36,815 nt of DNA, taken from assembly GCA_946482595.1 (NCBI GenBank), contig CAMLSD010000052.1:1-36815 (forward strand). The letters are read 5' to 3'. The notes below the pieces were generated by a model. That model saw only the letters and a list, made by a program, of their open reading frames with translations, had not been told where the DNA came from and made no database searches. Position 1 is the first letter of the stretch; every line of letters starts with the position of its first letter. This DNA comes from an uncultured Comamonadaceae bacterium. GTDB taxonomy: Bacteria > Pseudomonadota > Gammaproteobacteria > Burkholderiales > Burkholderiaceae. The position numbers and the translations under genes are program-made. Positions 24,486-32,722 of this stretch are shown piece by piece.

Positions 24486-25904
24486 ATGACTGCACCCCTG
24501 CCCCTCCCGCTTCGCATCGGCTCGGCCGCCGGATTCTCTGGCGATCGTGTCGACGCTGCTGGCCCCGTCGTGCGGGACCTGGCCGAACGCGGCGGGCCCG
24601 CGGTGCTGATCTTCGAGACCCTGGCCGAGCGCACCCTGGCCCTGGCCCAGCTCGCGCGCCGGCAGGACCCGGCGTCCGGCTACGAGCCGCTGCTGGACCT
24701 GATGCTGCGGCCGGTGCTGGGCCGTTGCCTGGAGGTAGGCATCCGCATCGTCGGCAATTTCGGTGCGGCCCATCCGCTCGGTGCGGCCCGGCACATCCAG
24801 AAGCTGGCGCGGGAACTCGGCCTGCGCCCACCACGCATCGCCGTCATCGAAGGCGACGACCTGAGCGACCCGGCACATCGCAGCCTGCTGTTGCGCGCCC
24901 TGGGCGATGCGGGTCCACCGGCCGCGCTGGTCAGCGCCAATGCCTACCTGGGCGCCGAAGCGATCGCCGATGCACTGCGCGCCGGTGCCGAGGTGGTCGT
25001 GGCCGGCCGTGTGGCCGACCCTTCGCTCACCGTCGGCCCCGCGCTGGCGCACTTCGGCTGGGCTCCGGACGACTGGGATCGCATCGCCCGCGCCACGATG
25101 GCGGGCCACCTGCTCGAATGCGGCGCCCAGGTCACCGGCGGCTACTTTGCCGACCCGGGCTACAAGGACGTGCCCGGCCTGGCCGAGCTGGGCTACCCGA
25201 TCGCCGAGATCGACGCCGACGGCGACTGCGTGATCACCAAGCCGGCAGGCACCGGCGGTTGCGTGAGCGAACGCACCGTGAAGGAACAACTGCTCTACGA
25301 AGTGCACGACCCAGCCGCCTACCTGACGCCCGACGTGGTCGCCGACCTGAGTGCAGCGCATGTGCACAGCCTCGGCCCCGACCGTGTGCAGCTTTGCGGC
25401 GTGCGCGGCCATGCGCGGCCGGCCGGGCTCAAGGTGAATGCCTGCTTCGAGAACGGCTGGCTGGCCGAAGGCGAGATCTCGTATGCCGGCCCCCGTGCCG
25501 AGGCACGCGCCCGGCTGGCGGCCGACATCCTGCGCCACCGGCTGCGCGGCCTGGGGCCGCTGCGTTTCGACCTGATCGGTGTGGCGAGCCTGTTCGCCGA
25601 CGACAAAGGCCGCTGGCTGGCAGCCCAGCCCGCCGGCGAGGCGCGCGACGTGCGCCTGCGTGTGGCGCTGAACCATGCCGACCGCGCGGCGGCCGAATCC
25701 CTGCCGCGCGAGGTGACCGCGCTCTACACCTGCGGGCCGGCCGGTGGCGGTGGGGTGCGCACCTCGCTGCGCCCCCGGCTGGGCACCGCTTCGTGCCTCG
25801 TGCCGCGTGAAGCGGTACCGGCCCGATTTTTCATGGTCGACAACAGCGGCATGGCTTCGCCGCCTGGCCCGTCCTCCGCCCGCAACGCAGGGCCCGCCGC
25901 ATGA
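24486..25904 (+). CDS. AtuA/DUF1446 family protein
   Basis: 472 residues, cytoplasmic, filled by an acyclic-terpene-utilisation AtuA domain (DUF1446): LRIGSAAGFSGDRVDAAGPVVR, LIFETLAERTLALAQLAR, VGNFGAAHPLGAARHIQKLARELGL, VVVAGRVADPSLTVGPALAHFGW, HLLECGAQVTGGYFADPGYKDVP, ITKPAGTGGCVSERTVKEQLLYEVHDPAAYLTPDV. AtuA lies in the citronellol/geraniol degradation cluster of pseudomonads, but its biochemical role is not settled, and many relatives occur outside terpene clusters. Nothing else here belongs to the Atu pathway (no geranyl-CoA carboxylase), so a terpene substrate is not implied. It overlaps the AtuA-like partner gene by four bases (ATGA). Confidence 0.88.
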   Translation: MTAPLPLPLRIGSAAGFSGDRVDAAGPVVRDLAERGGPAVLIFETLAERTLALAQLARRQDPASGYEPLLDLMLRPVLGRCLEVGIRIVGNFGAAHPLGAARHIQKLARELGLRPPRIAVIEGDDLSDPAHRSLLLRALGDAGPPAALVSANAYLGAEAIADALRAGAEVVVAGRVADPSLTVGPALAHFGWAPDDWDRIARATMAGHLLECGAQVTGGYFADPGYKDVPGLAELGYPIAEIDADGDCVITKPAGTGGCVSERTVKEQLLYEVHDPAAYLTPDVVADLSAAHVHSLGPDRVQLCGVRGHARPAGLKVNACFENGWLAEGEISYAGPRAEARARLAADILRHRLRGLGPLRFDLIGVASLFADDKGRWLAAQPAGEARDVRLRVALNHADRAAAESLPREVTALYTCGPAGGGGVRTSLRPRLGTASCLVPREAVPARFFMVDNSGMASPPGPSSARNAGPAA

Positions 25905-26284
25905 ACGCACCGACCGTGACACTGCCCCTGTACCGCCTGGCCCACGGACGCACCGGCGACAAGGGGGACCGCGCCAACATCAGCGTCATCGCCTGGCACC
26001 CGGCCCTGTGGCCGGTGCTGGTCGAGCAGCTCACCGAGGCCCGGGTAGCCGCGCACTTTGCGCACCGCCGCCCCAGCACCGTCACCCGCTACCTGCTGCC
26101 GCAACTGCAGGCGATGAATTTTGTGCTCGACCACGTGCTCGACGGTGGTGTCAACGACGCCCTCAACCTCGACACGCATGGCAAGGCCCTCGCCTTCTGG
26201 ATGCTCGACTTGCCCATCGACCTGCCCGTCGACCTGCTGCCCTGCGTGCAGGGGCCGGATGTGCCGGACCCACCACGACCCTGA
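25901..26284 (+). CDS. AtuA-like C-terminal (ferredoxin-fold) domain protein
   Basis: 127 residues. The stretch RTGDKGDRANISVIAW (about 17-32) and the tail NFVLDHVLDGGVNDALNLDTHGKALAFWML identify the small domain that in many relatives is fused to the C-terminus of AtuA. Here it is a separate protein, translationally coupled to the large one by an ATGA overlap, so the two probably form a complex. Function unknown. Confidence 0.85.
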   Translation: MNAPTVTLPLYRLAHGRTGDKGDRANISVIAWHPALWPVLVEQLTEARVAAHFAHRRPSTVTRYLLPQLQAMNFVLDHVLDGGVNDALNLDTHGKALAFWMLDLPIDLPVDLLPCVQGPDVPDPPRP

Positions 26285-26307
26285 TCCCATCCCCAAGGAG
26301 ACAAGCC

Positions 26308-27282
26308 ATGACGACCCCCATGACCCGCCGCCGATGCCTCGCTTCGGCCACGCTGCTCGCGCTGGCCTTTGCCAGTACGGCCGCACTCGCCTTCCCCGAC
26401 AAGCCGCTGACCTTTGTCGTGCCGTTTGCGGCCGGCAGCGCCACCGATCAACTGGCCCGCGCGCTCGGCCAGTCGATCACCGCCGACACGCGTCAGGCCG
26501 TGGTGGTCGAGAACCGCGCCGGCGCCAGCGGCATGCTGGCGGCCCAGGCCGCCGCCCGCGCCCCGGCCGACGGCTACACCGTGCTGATCACCACCAACAC
26601 CACCCATGCCGCCAACGAGCACCTGTTCAAGAAGCTGAGCTACGACCCGGTGAAGGACTTCAGCCCCGTCACGGCGCTTGGCAAGGGTGGCCAGGTGATG
26701 GTCGTCCCCGCTGCCTCCCCGTTCAAGACCGTGGGCGAGGTGATCGAGCATGCCCGCAAGAACCCGGGCAAGCTCAGCTTCGGCAGCGGCAGTTCGTCCA
26801 GCCGCATTGCCGGCGAGCTGTTCCAGCAGATGGCCAAGGTGCAGATCCTGCATGTGCCCTACAAGAGCAACCCCAATGCCATCACTGACCTGCTGGGCGG
26901 CCAGATCAACCTGATGTTTGCCGACATGTCCACCGGCGTGCCGCAGATCAAGGCCGACAAGCTGCGCGCCCTGGGCGTGACGGCCGCAAAACGTTCACCG
27001 CTGCTGCCCCAGGTGCCCACGATCGCCGAGGCCGGTGTCCCGGGTTACGAGATGGGCTACTGGTTTGCCGCCTATGTGCCGGCCGGCACACCGCCCGCGG
27101 TGGTGACCCGCCTCAACGAACTGCTGGCGCGCGGCACGGCCAGCGACAGCGCCAAGGCCTTCTTCGAGGCCAGCGGCTCCGAGGCCTACACCACCACGCC
27201 CGACGGTCTGGCCCGCTTCCAGGCGGCCGAAACCCTCAAGTGGGGACAGATCATCAAGTCCGCGGGCATCGAACCCGAATGA
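26308..27282 (+). CDS. Bug-family (TctC-like) periplasmic solute-binding protein
   Basis: 324 residues with an Arg-rich signal peptide (TRRRCLASATLLALAFASTAALA, cleavage near 28). The Bug/TctC fold follows: FPDKPLTFVVPFAAGSATDQLARAL, VVVENRAGASGMLAAQAAARAPADGYTVLI, LSYDPVKDFSPVTALG, FGSGSSSSRIAGELFQQM and LPQVPTIAEAGVPGYE. It should bind a small carboxylate for a tripartite transporter or sensing system; as usual in Burkholderiales no TctAB membrane genes are adjacent. An exact AAGGAG (26295-26300) precedes ATG 26308. It is 23 bases behind the AtuA-like gene in one operon, so its ligand is probably the substrate of that pathway. Confidence 0.95.
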   Translation: MTTPMTRRRCLASATLLALAFASTAALAFPDKPLTFVVPFAAGSATDQLARALGQSITADTRQAVVVENRAGASGMLAAQAAARAPADGYTVLITTNTTHAANEHLFKKLSYDPVKDFSPVTALGKGGQVMVVPAASPFKTVGEVIEHARKNPGKLSFGSGSSSSRIAGELFQQMAKVQILHVPYKSNPNAITDLLGGQINLMFADMSTGVPQIKADKLRALGVTAAKRSPLLPQVPTIAEAGVPGYEMGYWFAAYVPAGTPPAVVTRLNELLARGTASDSAKAFFEASGSEAYTTTPDGLARFQAAETLKWGQIIKSAGIEPE

Positions 27283-27334
27283 GGCGCTGAGGCGCTGAGG
27301 CCGCAGCGGCAGCCCGCAGCCCCGGCGTCCGGCC

Positions 27335-27366
27335 GCCTGATCGCCTGGTCGCCTGATCGCCTGATC
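27335..27366. repeat. Octanucleotide tandem repeat GCCTGATC x4
   Basis: Four units, the second with one change (GCCTGGTC), followed by the self-complementary GCGCGC-TT-GCGCGC (27367-27380). A double GAGGCGCT (27281-27296) lies just upstream, starting inside the Bug stop codon. The 211-bp gap 27283-27493 holds no gene I can support. Confidence 0.8.
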
Positions 27367-27493
27367 GCGCGCTTGCGCGCTCGAACCACAACCCAACCGA
27401 CCCTGAACACGGAGGCGGACACACCGCCCCCGGGGCCGCTGCATGCCTGCAAGCCAGCAGGCGCCACCTGCCCCGCCCTCCAAGGAGACACAC

Positions 27494-29644
27494 ATGAAAC
27501 CACCCATCTTCACGCAGCCCCTACGCCGGCACACCGTTGCGAGCCTGCTGTTCAGCGCCGCACTGATCTCGGCGTGTGGCGGGGGCAGCAGCCCACCACC
27601 GGCTGCACCACCCGCAGCCAGCCCCGAGATGCGACTCACCATCACCAGCACGGAAGACTATCCGGGCCAGTTCGCCGACGTGGGTGCGTACGAGCGCGTG
27701 CGCGGCACGATCCACGGCGAGGTCGACCCCCGCGATCCACGCAACGCCATCATCCAGGACCTGGCGCTGGCACCGGTCAATGCCCGCGGCATAGTCGAGT
27801 ACAGCGCGGACTTCATGATGCTCAAGCCCAAGGACATGCGCCGCGCCAGCGGCATGCTGCGCTATGACGCTCCCAACCGCGGGAACATCCTCACCGAGCC
27901 CAACCTGGCCACGACACCGAGCGACTCGGTGTTCTTCGAGCGAGGGTACGTGATGCTGTACTCGGCCTGGCAGGGCGACGTGCCCAAGAGCAACCCCAAC
28001 CGGCTGACGGTGCAGGTGCCGGTGGCGCGCCACGCCGACGGCCGAGCCATCACTGGCCCGTACCGCAGCGAACTGGTCCCCACCACGGCCACGCCCGTGA
28101 TGAGCCTGCCCGGCGGCGTGTTCAACGGCAGCATGCTGCCCTATCCGCCCGCCAGCCTGGACAACACCCTACCCGGCTACTCGCTGACCCGCCGCGTCAA
28201 GGAAACCGACCCCCGCATCCCCGTGCCGCCAAGCGACTGGCGCTTTGCCAACTGCAACACATCCGACAACCCCTTCCCCGGCACGCCGGACGACACCCGT
28301 GTGTGCCTCAAGGGCGGCTTCGATCCTGCCTACCTGTACGAGCTGGTCTATGTGGCCCGCGACCCGAAGGTGATGGGCGTCGGGCTCGCGGCACTGCGCG
28401 ACACACTCGGCTTCTTCCGCGACGCCACGGTCGACGCGGCGGTCCAGCCCAATCCGCTGGCAGGTGCCATCACGCACACGCTGTGCCAGGGCACCTCGCA
28501 GTCGGGCAACGCGATGAAGACCTTCCTGCACCTGGGCTTCAACGAAGGCAGCAACGGCAAGCCCGTGTGCGACGGCATGTTCGCGCATGTCGCGGCACGC
28601 CAGACCAACATCAACACCCGCTTTGCCGTGCCGGGCGGCGGCGGTGGCCTGCGCACCGATCACACCGCGTTCGGGCAGACGGCACCACGCGGCCTCGCCC
28701 CCGACTACATGGACGACGTGTCGGGCCGCCAGGGTGGGGTGATGCGCCGTTGCGCCGCGACCAACACCTGCCCCAGGTTCTTTCTCGGTTTGTCGGGCAC
28801 CGAGTTCTGGCAACTGCAGGGTTCGCCAGTGCTCACCGATGCCCATGGCTTTCGCGACCTGACCCAGCCCGCCAACACCCGCATCTACTACTACGCCAGC
28901 ACCCAGCATGGTGGCCCGGGCGGCACCGGCAGCATCAACTGGTCGCCGGCCAGCACGGTGTATCCGCGCGGCACGGTGGTGGAGTTCAACGACACCTTCC
29001 GCGCGCTGTTCATGGCACTGGAAGACTGGGTCGTGCGCAATGTGCCACCACCCGACCATCAGGTCCCCCGCATCGACAACGGCACGCTCGTGCGGCCGCA
29101 TCAGCTGGTCTTCCCCACGATGCGCGGCACCACCTGGCCCGTCGCCGGCACTCCGACAACGATCCCCGAGTTCCAGTACCTCGCACGGCACAACGGCTTC
29201 AAGCTGTTCGACTTCGGACCGGACTACATCGCCCAGGATGAATCGGGCATCGCGACCCTGCTGCCGCCCCACTACACCGGCCGCGACTACGCCATCCTGG
29301 TGCCGCAGGTCGACCCGCACACCGGCCTGACGCGCGCCGGCATCCGCAGTGTGGCCGCACGGGTGCCCATCGGCACCAGCCTCGAGTTCAACTACGTCGG
29401 CAACCCCGCGTTCGAGGATCTGGCCAACCTGGGCGGGGCCTACATTCCCTTCCACACCACCGAAGCCGCTCGCGTGGCGGCCGGCGACACGAGGCCTTCG
29501 CTCGAGTCGCTGTATGGCACCCAGGCCGGCTATGTGGCAGCCGTGCGGTCCGCCGCCCAGGCGCTCGTGGCCGAGCGCTTCCTGCTGCAGCGTGACGCCG
29601 AGCGGCTGATCCAGCAGGCGATCGATCAGCCCGTGCTGCCTTGA
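27494..29644 (+). CDS. Secreted lipoprotein alpha/beta hydrolase (Abhydrolase_10 type)
   Basis: 716 residues. A lipoprotein signal peptide ends with lipobox LISAC, Cys28, followed by a Gly/Ser/Pro/Ala linker, so the protein is probably anchored to an envelope membrane. The central stretch GTSQSGNAMKTFLHLGFNEGSNGKPVCDGMFAHVAARQ (Gly333, nucleophile Ser337) matches the alpha/beta-hydrolase-domain family represented by SQSGR-FL-LGFN-DG. Internal cysteine pairs fit an exported protein. The substrate is unknown; an ester or lactone hydrolase is most likely. AAGGAG precedes the ATG. It lies 211 bases behind the Bug gene on the same strand, so it could release the compound that the Bug protein binds. 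Confidence 0.8.
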   Translation: MKPPIFTQPLRRHTVASLLFSAALISACGGGSSPPPAAPPAASPEMRLTITSTEDYPGQFADVGAYERVRGTIHGEVDPRDPRNAIIQDLALAPVNARGIVEYSADFMMLKPKDMRRASGMLRYDAPNRGNILTEPNLATTPSDSVFFERGYVMLYSAWQGDVPKSNPNRLTVQVPVARHADGRAITGPYRSELVPTTATPVMSLPGGVFNGSMLPYPPASLDNTLPGYSLTRRVKETDPRIPVPPSDWRFANCNTSDNPFPGTPDDTRVCLKGGFDPAYLYELVYVARDPKVMGVGLAALRDTLGFFRDATVDAAVQPNPLAGAITHTLCQGTSQSGNAMKTFLHLGFNEGSNGKPVCDGMFAHVAARQTNINTRFAVPGGGGGLRTDHTAFGQTAPRGLAPDYMDDVSGRQGGVMRRCAATNTCPRFFLGLSGTEFWQLQGSPVLTDAHGFRDLTQPANTRIYYYASTQHGGPGGTGSINWSPASTVYPRGTVVEFNDTFRALFMALEDWVVRNVPPPDHQVPRIDNGTLVRPHQLVFPTMRGTTWPVAGTPTTIPEFQYLARHNGFKLFDFGPDYIAQDESGIATLLPPHYTGRDYAILVPQVDPHTGLTRAGIRSVAARVPIGTSLEFNYVGNPAFEDLANLGGAYIPFHTTEAARVAAGDTRPSLESLYGTQAGYVAAVRSAAQALVAERFLLQRDAERLIQQAIDQPVLP

Positions 29645-30018
29645 AGGCGGGGACGTCTGCGGTGGCGTGACGCCGCGGCCCGGGTGAGGCCTGGGCCGGC
29701 GCCCACGCCTTGCCGGCGGCACCGGCATCCCCAGGGTTGGCCCTCGATCGTTGGACGCGGTCAAAAGGTCACTTCCACCCAATCCGATTCCCAGGTGTCC
29801 TCGTGGTTTCTATGCTCACGCATCTTCTTCGTGAACGCCTGGGGCGACGGCAGGCTGCGGCCACGGCGGGCTGGGGCTGTTGCGGGCCCGGTCTCGCCGC
29901 GGCAGCGGCGGCTAAAGCGGCGTTCTCGTCTTTCCATTCCATGCGTTCGCCAGCGCCGCTGCGGACAGCATGACAGGGCCTGGCCACGACATCGGGGCCG
30001 CTGGCTTCTTGCGATCAC
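29645..30018. other. Intergenic stretch with hairpin and possible repeat relic
   Basis: No gene is supported in these 374 bases. CGGCCCGGG...CCTGGGCCG (about 29677-29699) forms a nine-base hairpin with one mismatch but no T-run. On the minus strand 29761-29840 reads FTKKMREHRNHEDTWESDWVEVTF and its DNA contains AACCACGAGGACACC. This resembles the ACCACGAAGACAC-type dispersed repeats found in many bacterial genomes and could be a decayed copy. Base composition is lower in GC here than in the flanking genes. Confidence 0.35.
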
Positions 30019-30975
30019 ATGAGCACGACCACACGCACAGTCCGCATTGCCCGCACGACCGTCGAGGCGACAGACATCCGCAGTTTCGAGCTGGTGCCGG
30101 ACGCCGGCACCCTCGTGCCTTTTTCGGCCGGCTCGCACATCGACGTGCATGTGGGCGGCGTCGTTCGCCAGTACTCGCTGTGCAACGACCCGCGGGACAC
30201 CGACCGCTACCTCATCGCGGTACTGCGGGACGCCAACTCGCGTGGCGGCTCGGCCGCGATGCATGCGCTCGAAGCAGGACAGACGCTGACCATCAGCGAT
30301 CCGAAAAATCACTTCGCGCTGGCCCACGAGGCGCGCCACAGCCTGCTGTTCGCCGGGGGCATTGGCATCACACCCATCCTGTGCATGGTGCAGCGGCTCG
30401 CCAACGTCGGCGCCTCGTTCGATCTTCACTACTGCGCACGCTCACCCGAGCGCGCGGCGTTTTCGCAGCGCATCCGCGAATCATCGTTTGCCGATCGCGC
30501 CTCGTTTCACTACGACGATGGTGCGCCGGGCCAGAAGCTGGACGCAGCACAGACCATCGGCGAGCCGGCAGAAGGCAGGCATCTCTATGTGTGCGGGCCC
30601 ACGGGGTTCATGGACTGGATCCTGGTCACCGCGCGCGAGCTGGGGTGGCCCGAGACCCAGCTGCATCGCGAGTACTTTGCCGCCGCGCCCGTGGACACCA
30701 CGCATGACGGCAGCTTCGAGGTGCAGGTCGCCTCGTCGGGCGCGGTGATACGCGTGGCCGCCGAACAGACGGTGGTCGCTGCGCTGTCCTGCGCCGGCAT
30801 CGACGTCCCGACATCGTGCGAGCAGGGCGTGTGCGGCACCTGCCTCACACGCGTGCTCGACGGCACGCCCGATCACCGCGACATGTACCTGACGCCGCAA
30901 GAGCAGGCCCGGGGAGACTGCTTCCTGCCATGTTGCTCACGCGCAAAGAGCACGCGCCTCGTGCTGGATTTATGA
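30019..30975 (+). CDS. VanB/phthalate-dioxygenase-reductase type ferredoxin-reductase
   Basis: Electron-transfer partner of a Rieske oxygenase, 318 residues. The FMN domain (1-103) has RQYSL at 50-54. The NADH-binding domain (about 105-225) has GGIGITP at 113-119 and CGPTGFM at 192-198. A C-terminal plant-type 2Fe-2S domain (about 232-318) has Cys267, Cys272, Cys275 and Cys305 (CEQGVCGTC...PCCSR). The domain order FMN-NAD-FeS defines the class IA reductases of VanAB, PobAB and phthalate dioxygenase. The Rieske oxygenase it most likely serves is on the other strand 3 kb away. No Shine-Dalgarno sequence is visible. Confidence 0.93.
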   Translation: MSTTTRTVRIARTTVEATDIRSFELVPDAGTLVPFSAGSHIDVHVGGVVRQYSLCNDPRDTDRYLIAVLRDANSRGGSAAMHALEAGQTLTISDPKNHFALAHEARHSLLFAGGIGITPILCMVQRLANVGASFDLHYCARSPERAAFSQRIRESSFADRASFHYDDGAPGQKLDAAQTIGEPAEGRHLYVCGPTGFMDWILVTARELGWPETQLHREYFAAAPVDTTHDGSFEVQVASSGAVIRVAAEQTVVAALSCAGIDVPTSCEQGVCGTCLTRVLDGTPDHRDMYLTPQEQARGDCFLPCCSRAKSTRLVLDL

Positions 30976-31060
30976 CGAGGACATGACTGACAGCATGGCG
31001 GCGCAACGTCTGGACAGATCCAAACCGGCACCAGCACCGCAAGCGCGGACCCTCATTGCC

Positions 31061-31107
31061 TGGAACGCAGCGTTCCACATGTTCGATCCCTGCTGCTGAG
31101 GCAGAAT
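31061..31107 (+). promoter_or_regulatory. Palindromic operator candidate and -10 box before the second lysR
   Basis: TGGAACG-CAG-CGTTCCA (31061-31077) is a perfect 7-3-7 inverted repeat. CAGAAT (31102-31107) lies seven bases before the lysR ATG and could be the -10 box of a leaderless transcript. The palindrome would lie near position -50, fitting autoregulation by the LysR protein. Confidence 0.5.
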
Positions 31108-31114
31108 CGCGCGC

Positions 31115-32038
31115 ATGCGGTTCAACAAACTCGACATGAACCTGTTGGTGGTGCTCGATGCACTGCTCAACGAGTGCAGCGTCAGCCGTGCGGCCGAACG
31201 GGTGTTCCTCAGCACCTCGGCCACGAGCAACGCGCTGGCCCGTCTGCGCGAGTATTTCGACGACGAGCTGCTGGTGCAGGTCGGACGCCGGATGGAACTC
31301 ACGCCACGAGCGCAGGCCTTGCGCGAGCCCGTGCGCGACATCCTGACGCGTGTGGAGGCGACCGTCGCCACACAGCCGACCTTCGACCCCGCGACCTCGA
31401 CCCGCGAGTTCCGCATCTTCGCCTCCGAGTACACGCAGCTCACCCTGGGCCGCCATCTGTTTGCACTTGCCCACGAGCAGGCCTGCACGGCCACGATCCA
31501 CTTCGTCCAGCAGTCACCGCACACTCAGCGCGAACTGGAGCGTGGAGAGGCCGACCTGCTGATCATTCCGCAGCGCATGACCTCACCCGACCATCCCACT
31601 CACGTGCTGTTCGAGGACGAACTGGTCTGCCTGATGTGGAGCGGCAGCGCGATGGCTGGCAGCACGCTCACGCGTGAGCGCTACTTCGGGTGCTCCCACG
31701 TGGTGATGGTCCCGCCTGGCTTGCCAGATGGTTCGCTCGAAGCCATCGGCATGCGGGAACAGGGGCTGAGCCGCAAGGTCGGGGCCACCACCTTCAGCAT
31801 CGCCGCGTTGCCTTCGCTGCTGGTCGGAACGGACATGCTCGCCCTTTCGTTCCGCCGGCTGGCACGGCAGGCGGTGCAAACGCTGCCACTGGTGATGCAA
31901 GCTTCGCCCGTTGCACTGCCGAAGCTGCGCCAGACGATGCAGTGGCACAAGTACCGCAGCAACGACCCCGGTGTGATCTGGCTGCGTGAGCTGGTGCTCA
32001 AGGCCGTGGATCGCATGAACGCAGAGCCGCAAGCCTGA
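31115..32038 (+). CDS. LysR-family regulator of the oxygenase gene group
   Basis: 307 residues. The N-terminus MRFNKLDMNLLVVLDALLNECSVSRAAERVFLSTSATSNALARLREYFDDELLVQVGRRMELT is of the NodD/LinR/PcpR-like LysR branch, in which LDxNLLxxLDALL is conserved. The effector-binding domain spans about 95-300. Likely controls the oxygenase operon that faces it and perhaps the reductase behind it; the effector is unknown. No Shine-Dalgarno sequence. Confidence 0.92.
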   Translation: MRFNKLDMNLLVVLDALLNECSVSRAAERVFLSTSATSNALARLREYFDDELLVQVGRRMELTPRAQALREPVRDILTRVEATVATQPTFDPATSTREFRIFASEYTQLTLGRHLFALAHEQACTATIHFVQQSPHTQRELERGEADLLIIPQRMTSPDHPTHVLFEDELVCLMWSGSAMAGSTLTRERYFGCSHVVMVPPGLPDGSLEAIGMREQGLSRKVGATTFSIAALPSLLVGTDMLALSFRRLARQAVQTLPLVMQASPVALPKLRQTMQWHKYRSNDPGVIWLRELVLKAVDRMNAEPQA

Positions 32039-32064
32039 GCCTGCGCTTCGGCGCGGCGCGCCGT

Positions 32065-32661
32065 TCAGAGCCCCGGCACGGGGGTGAAACCGGGCAACTG
32101 CTTCATGCGTGCCACCCAGGCCAGCATGTTCGTGTAGCTGCTGACGTCGATGCCGCCTTCCCATGCGAGTGCGGCATACGGGAAGCAGGCAATGTCGGCG
32201 ATCGTCGGTCGACCGCACTCCAGGAAGTCGCGCCCCGCCAGGTGCGCATCCACGATGGCGAAGGCCCGGTGCGCACCCGCGTGCAGCCGGTCCAGGTCGA
32301 GCGGGTAGTCCAGCGCCTTCACCAGCCGCGCGGCCGAGGCGTTCATGATTTCGCCGCCGCCGGTGGCCAGCCACTGCTGGATGCGGCCCTGCGACGGCGC
32401 ATCCTGCGGGTACCACACGCGCTGCGGGTCGTAGCGTGAGGCGAGGTACACCAGGATCGCCTGCGCATCGCGCAAACGCAGGTCGCCGTCCTCCAGGACC
32501 GGCAGTTCGCCGAAGGGGTTGAGCGCGAGGTAGTCGGCGCTCTTGTGCTGCTTGTTGACGAAGTCCACCGGGACCTTGTCGTACGGCAGGCCGAGAAAGC
32601 CGAGGAGCAGGCGCACCTTGTGGCAGCTGCCGGAGAGTTCATGGTCGTGCAGACGGATCAT
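32065..32661 (-). CDS. Glutathione S-transferase
   Basis: 198 residues. The N-terminal thioredoxin-like domain (1-75) has the catalytic-region SGSCHKVRLLLGFLGLPYD, the cis-proline turn FGELPVLEDGD and the DAQAILVYLA motif. A helical C-terminal domain has RPTIADIACFPYAAL. ATG 32661 follows CTGGAG at good spacing; the frame is open to 32721. Last gene of the minus-strand oxygenase operon. It could isomerise or conjugate a reactive intermediate; it does not look like a typical zeta-class maleylpyruvate isomerase. Confidence 0.9.
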   Translation of the reverse strand: MIRLHDHELSGSCHKVRLLLGFLGLPYDKVPVDFVNKQHKSADYLALNPFGELPVLEDGDLRLRDAQAILVYLASRYDPQRVWYPQDAPSQGRIQQWLATGGGEIMNASAARLVKALDYPLDLDRLHAGAHRAFAIVDAHLAGRDFLECGRPTIADIACFPYAALAWEGGIDVSSYTNMLAWVARMKQLPGFTPVPGL

Positions 32662-32722
32662 CGCGAGGTCTCCAGGCGGCCGGCGGTCGGCCGCATGCGT
32701 CTTCATTCGTGTTGTCGACAAT

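Noticed and set aside
24486..26284. Terpene (citronellol/geraniol) degradation cluster
   Set aside because: Only AtuA-type proteins are present; geranyl-CoA carboxylase and other Atu enzymes are absent.
28169..29782. 537-codon minus-strand open frame opposite the lipoprotein hydrolase
   Set aside because: The plus-strand gene has a lipobox, Shine-Dalgarno and hydrolase motif; the opposite frame has none.
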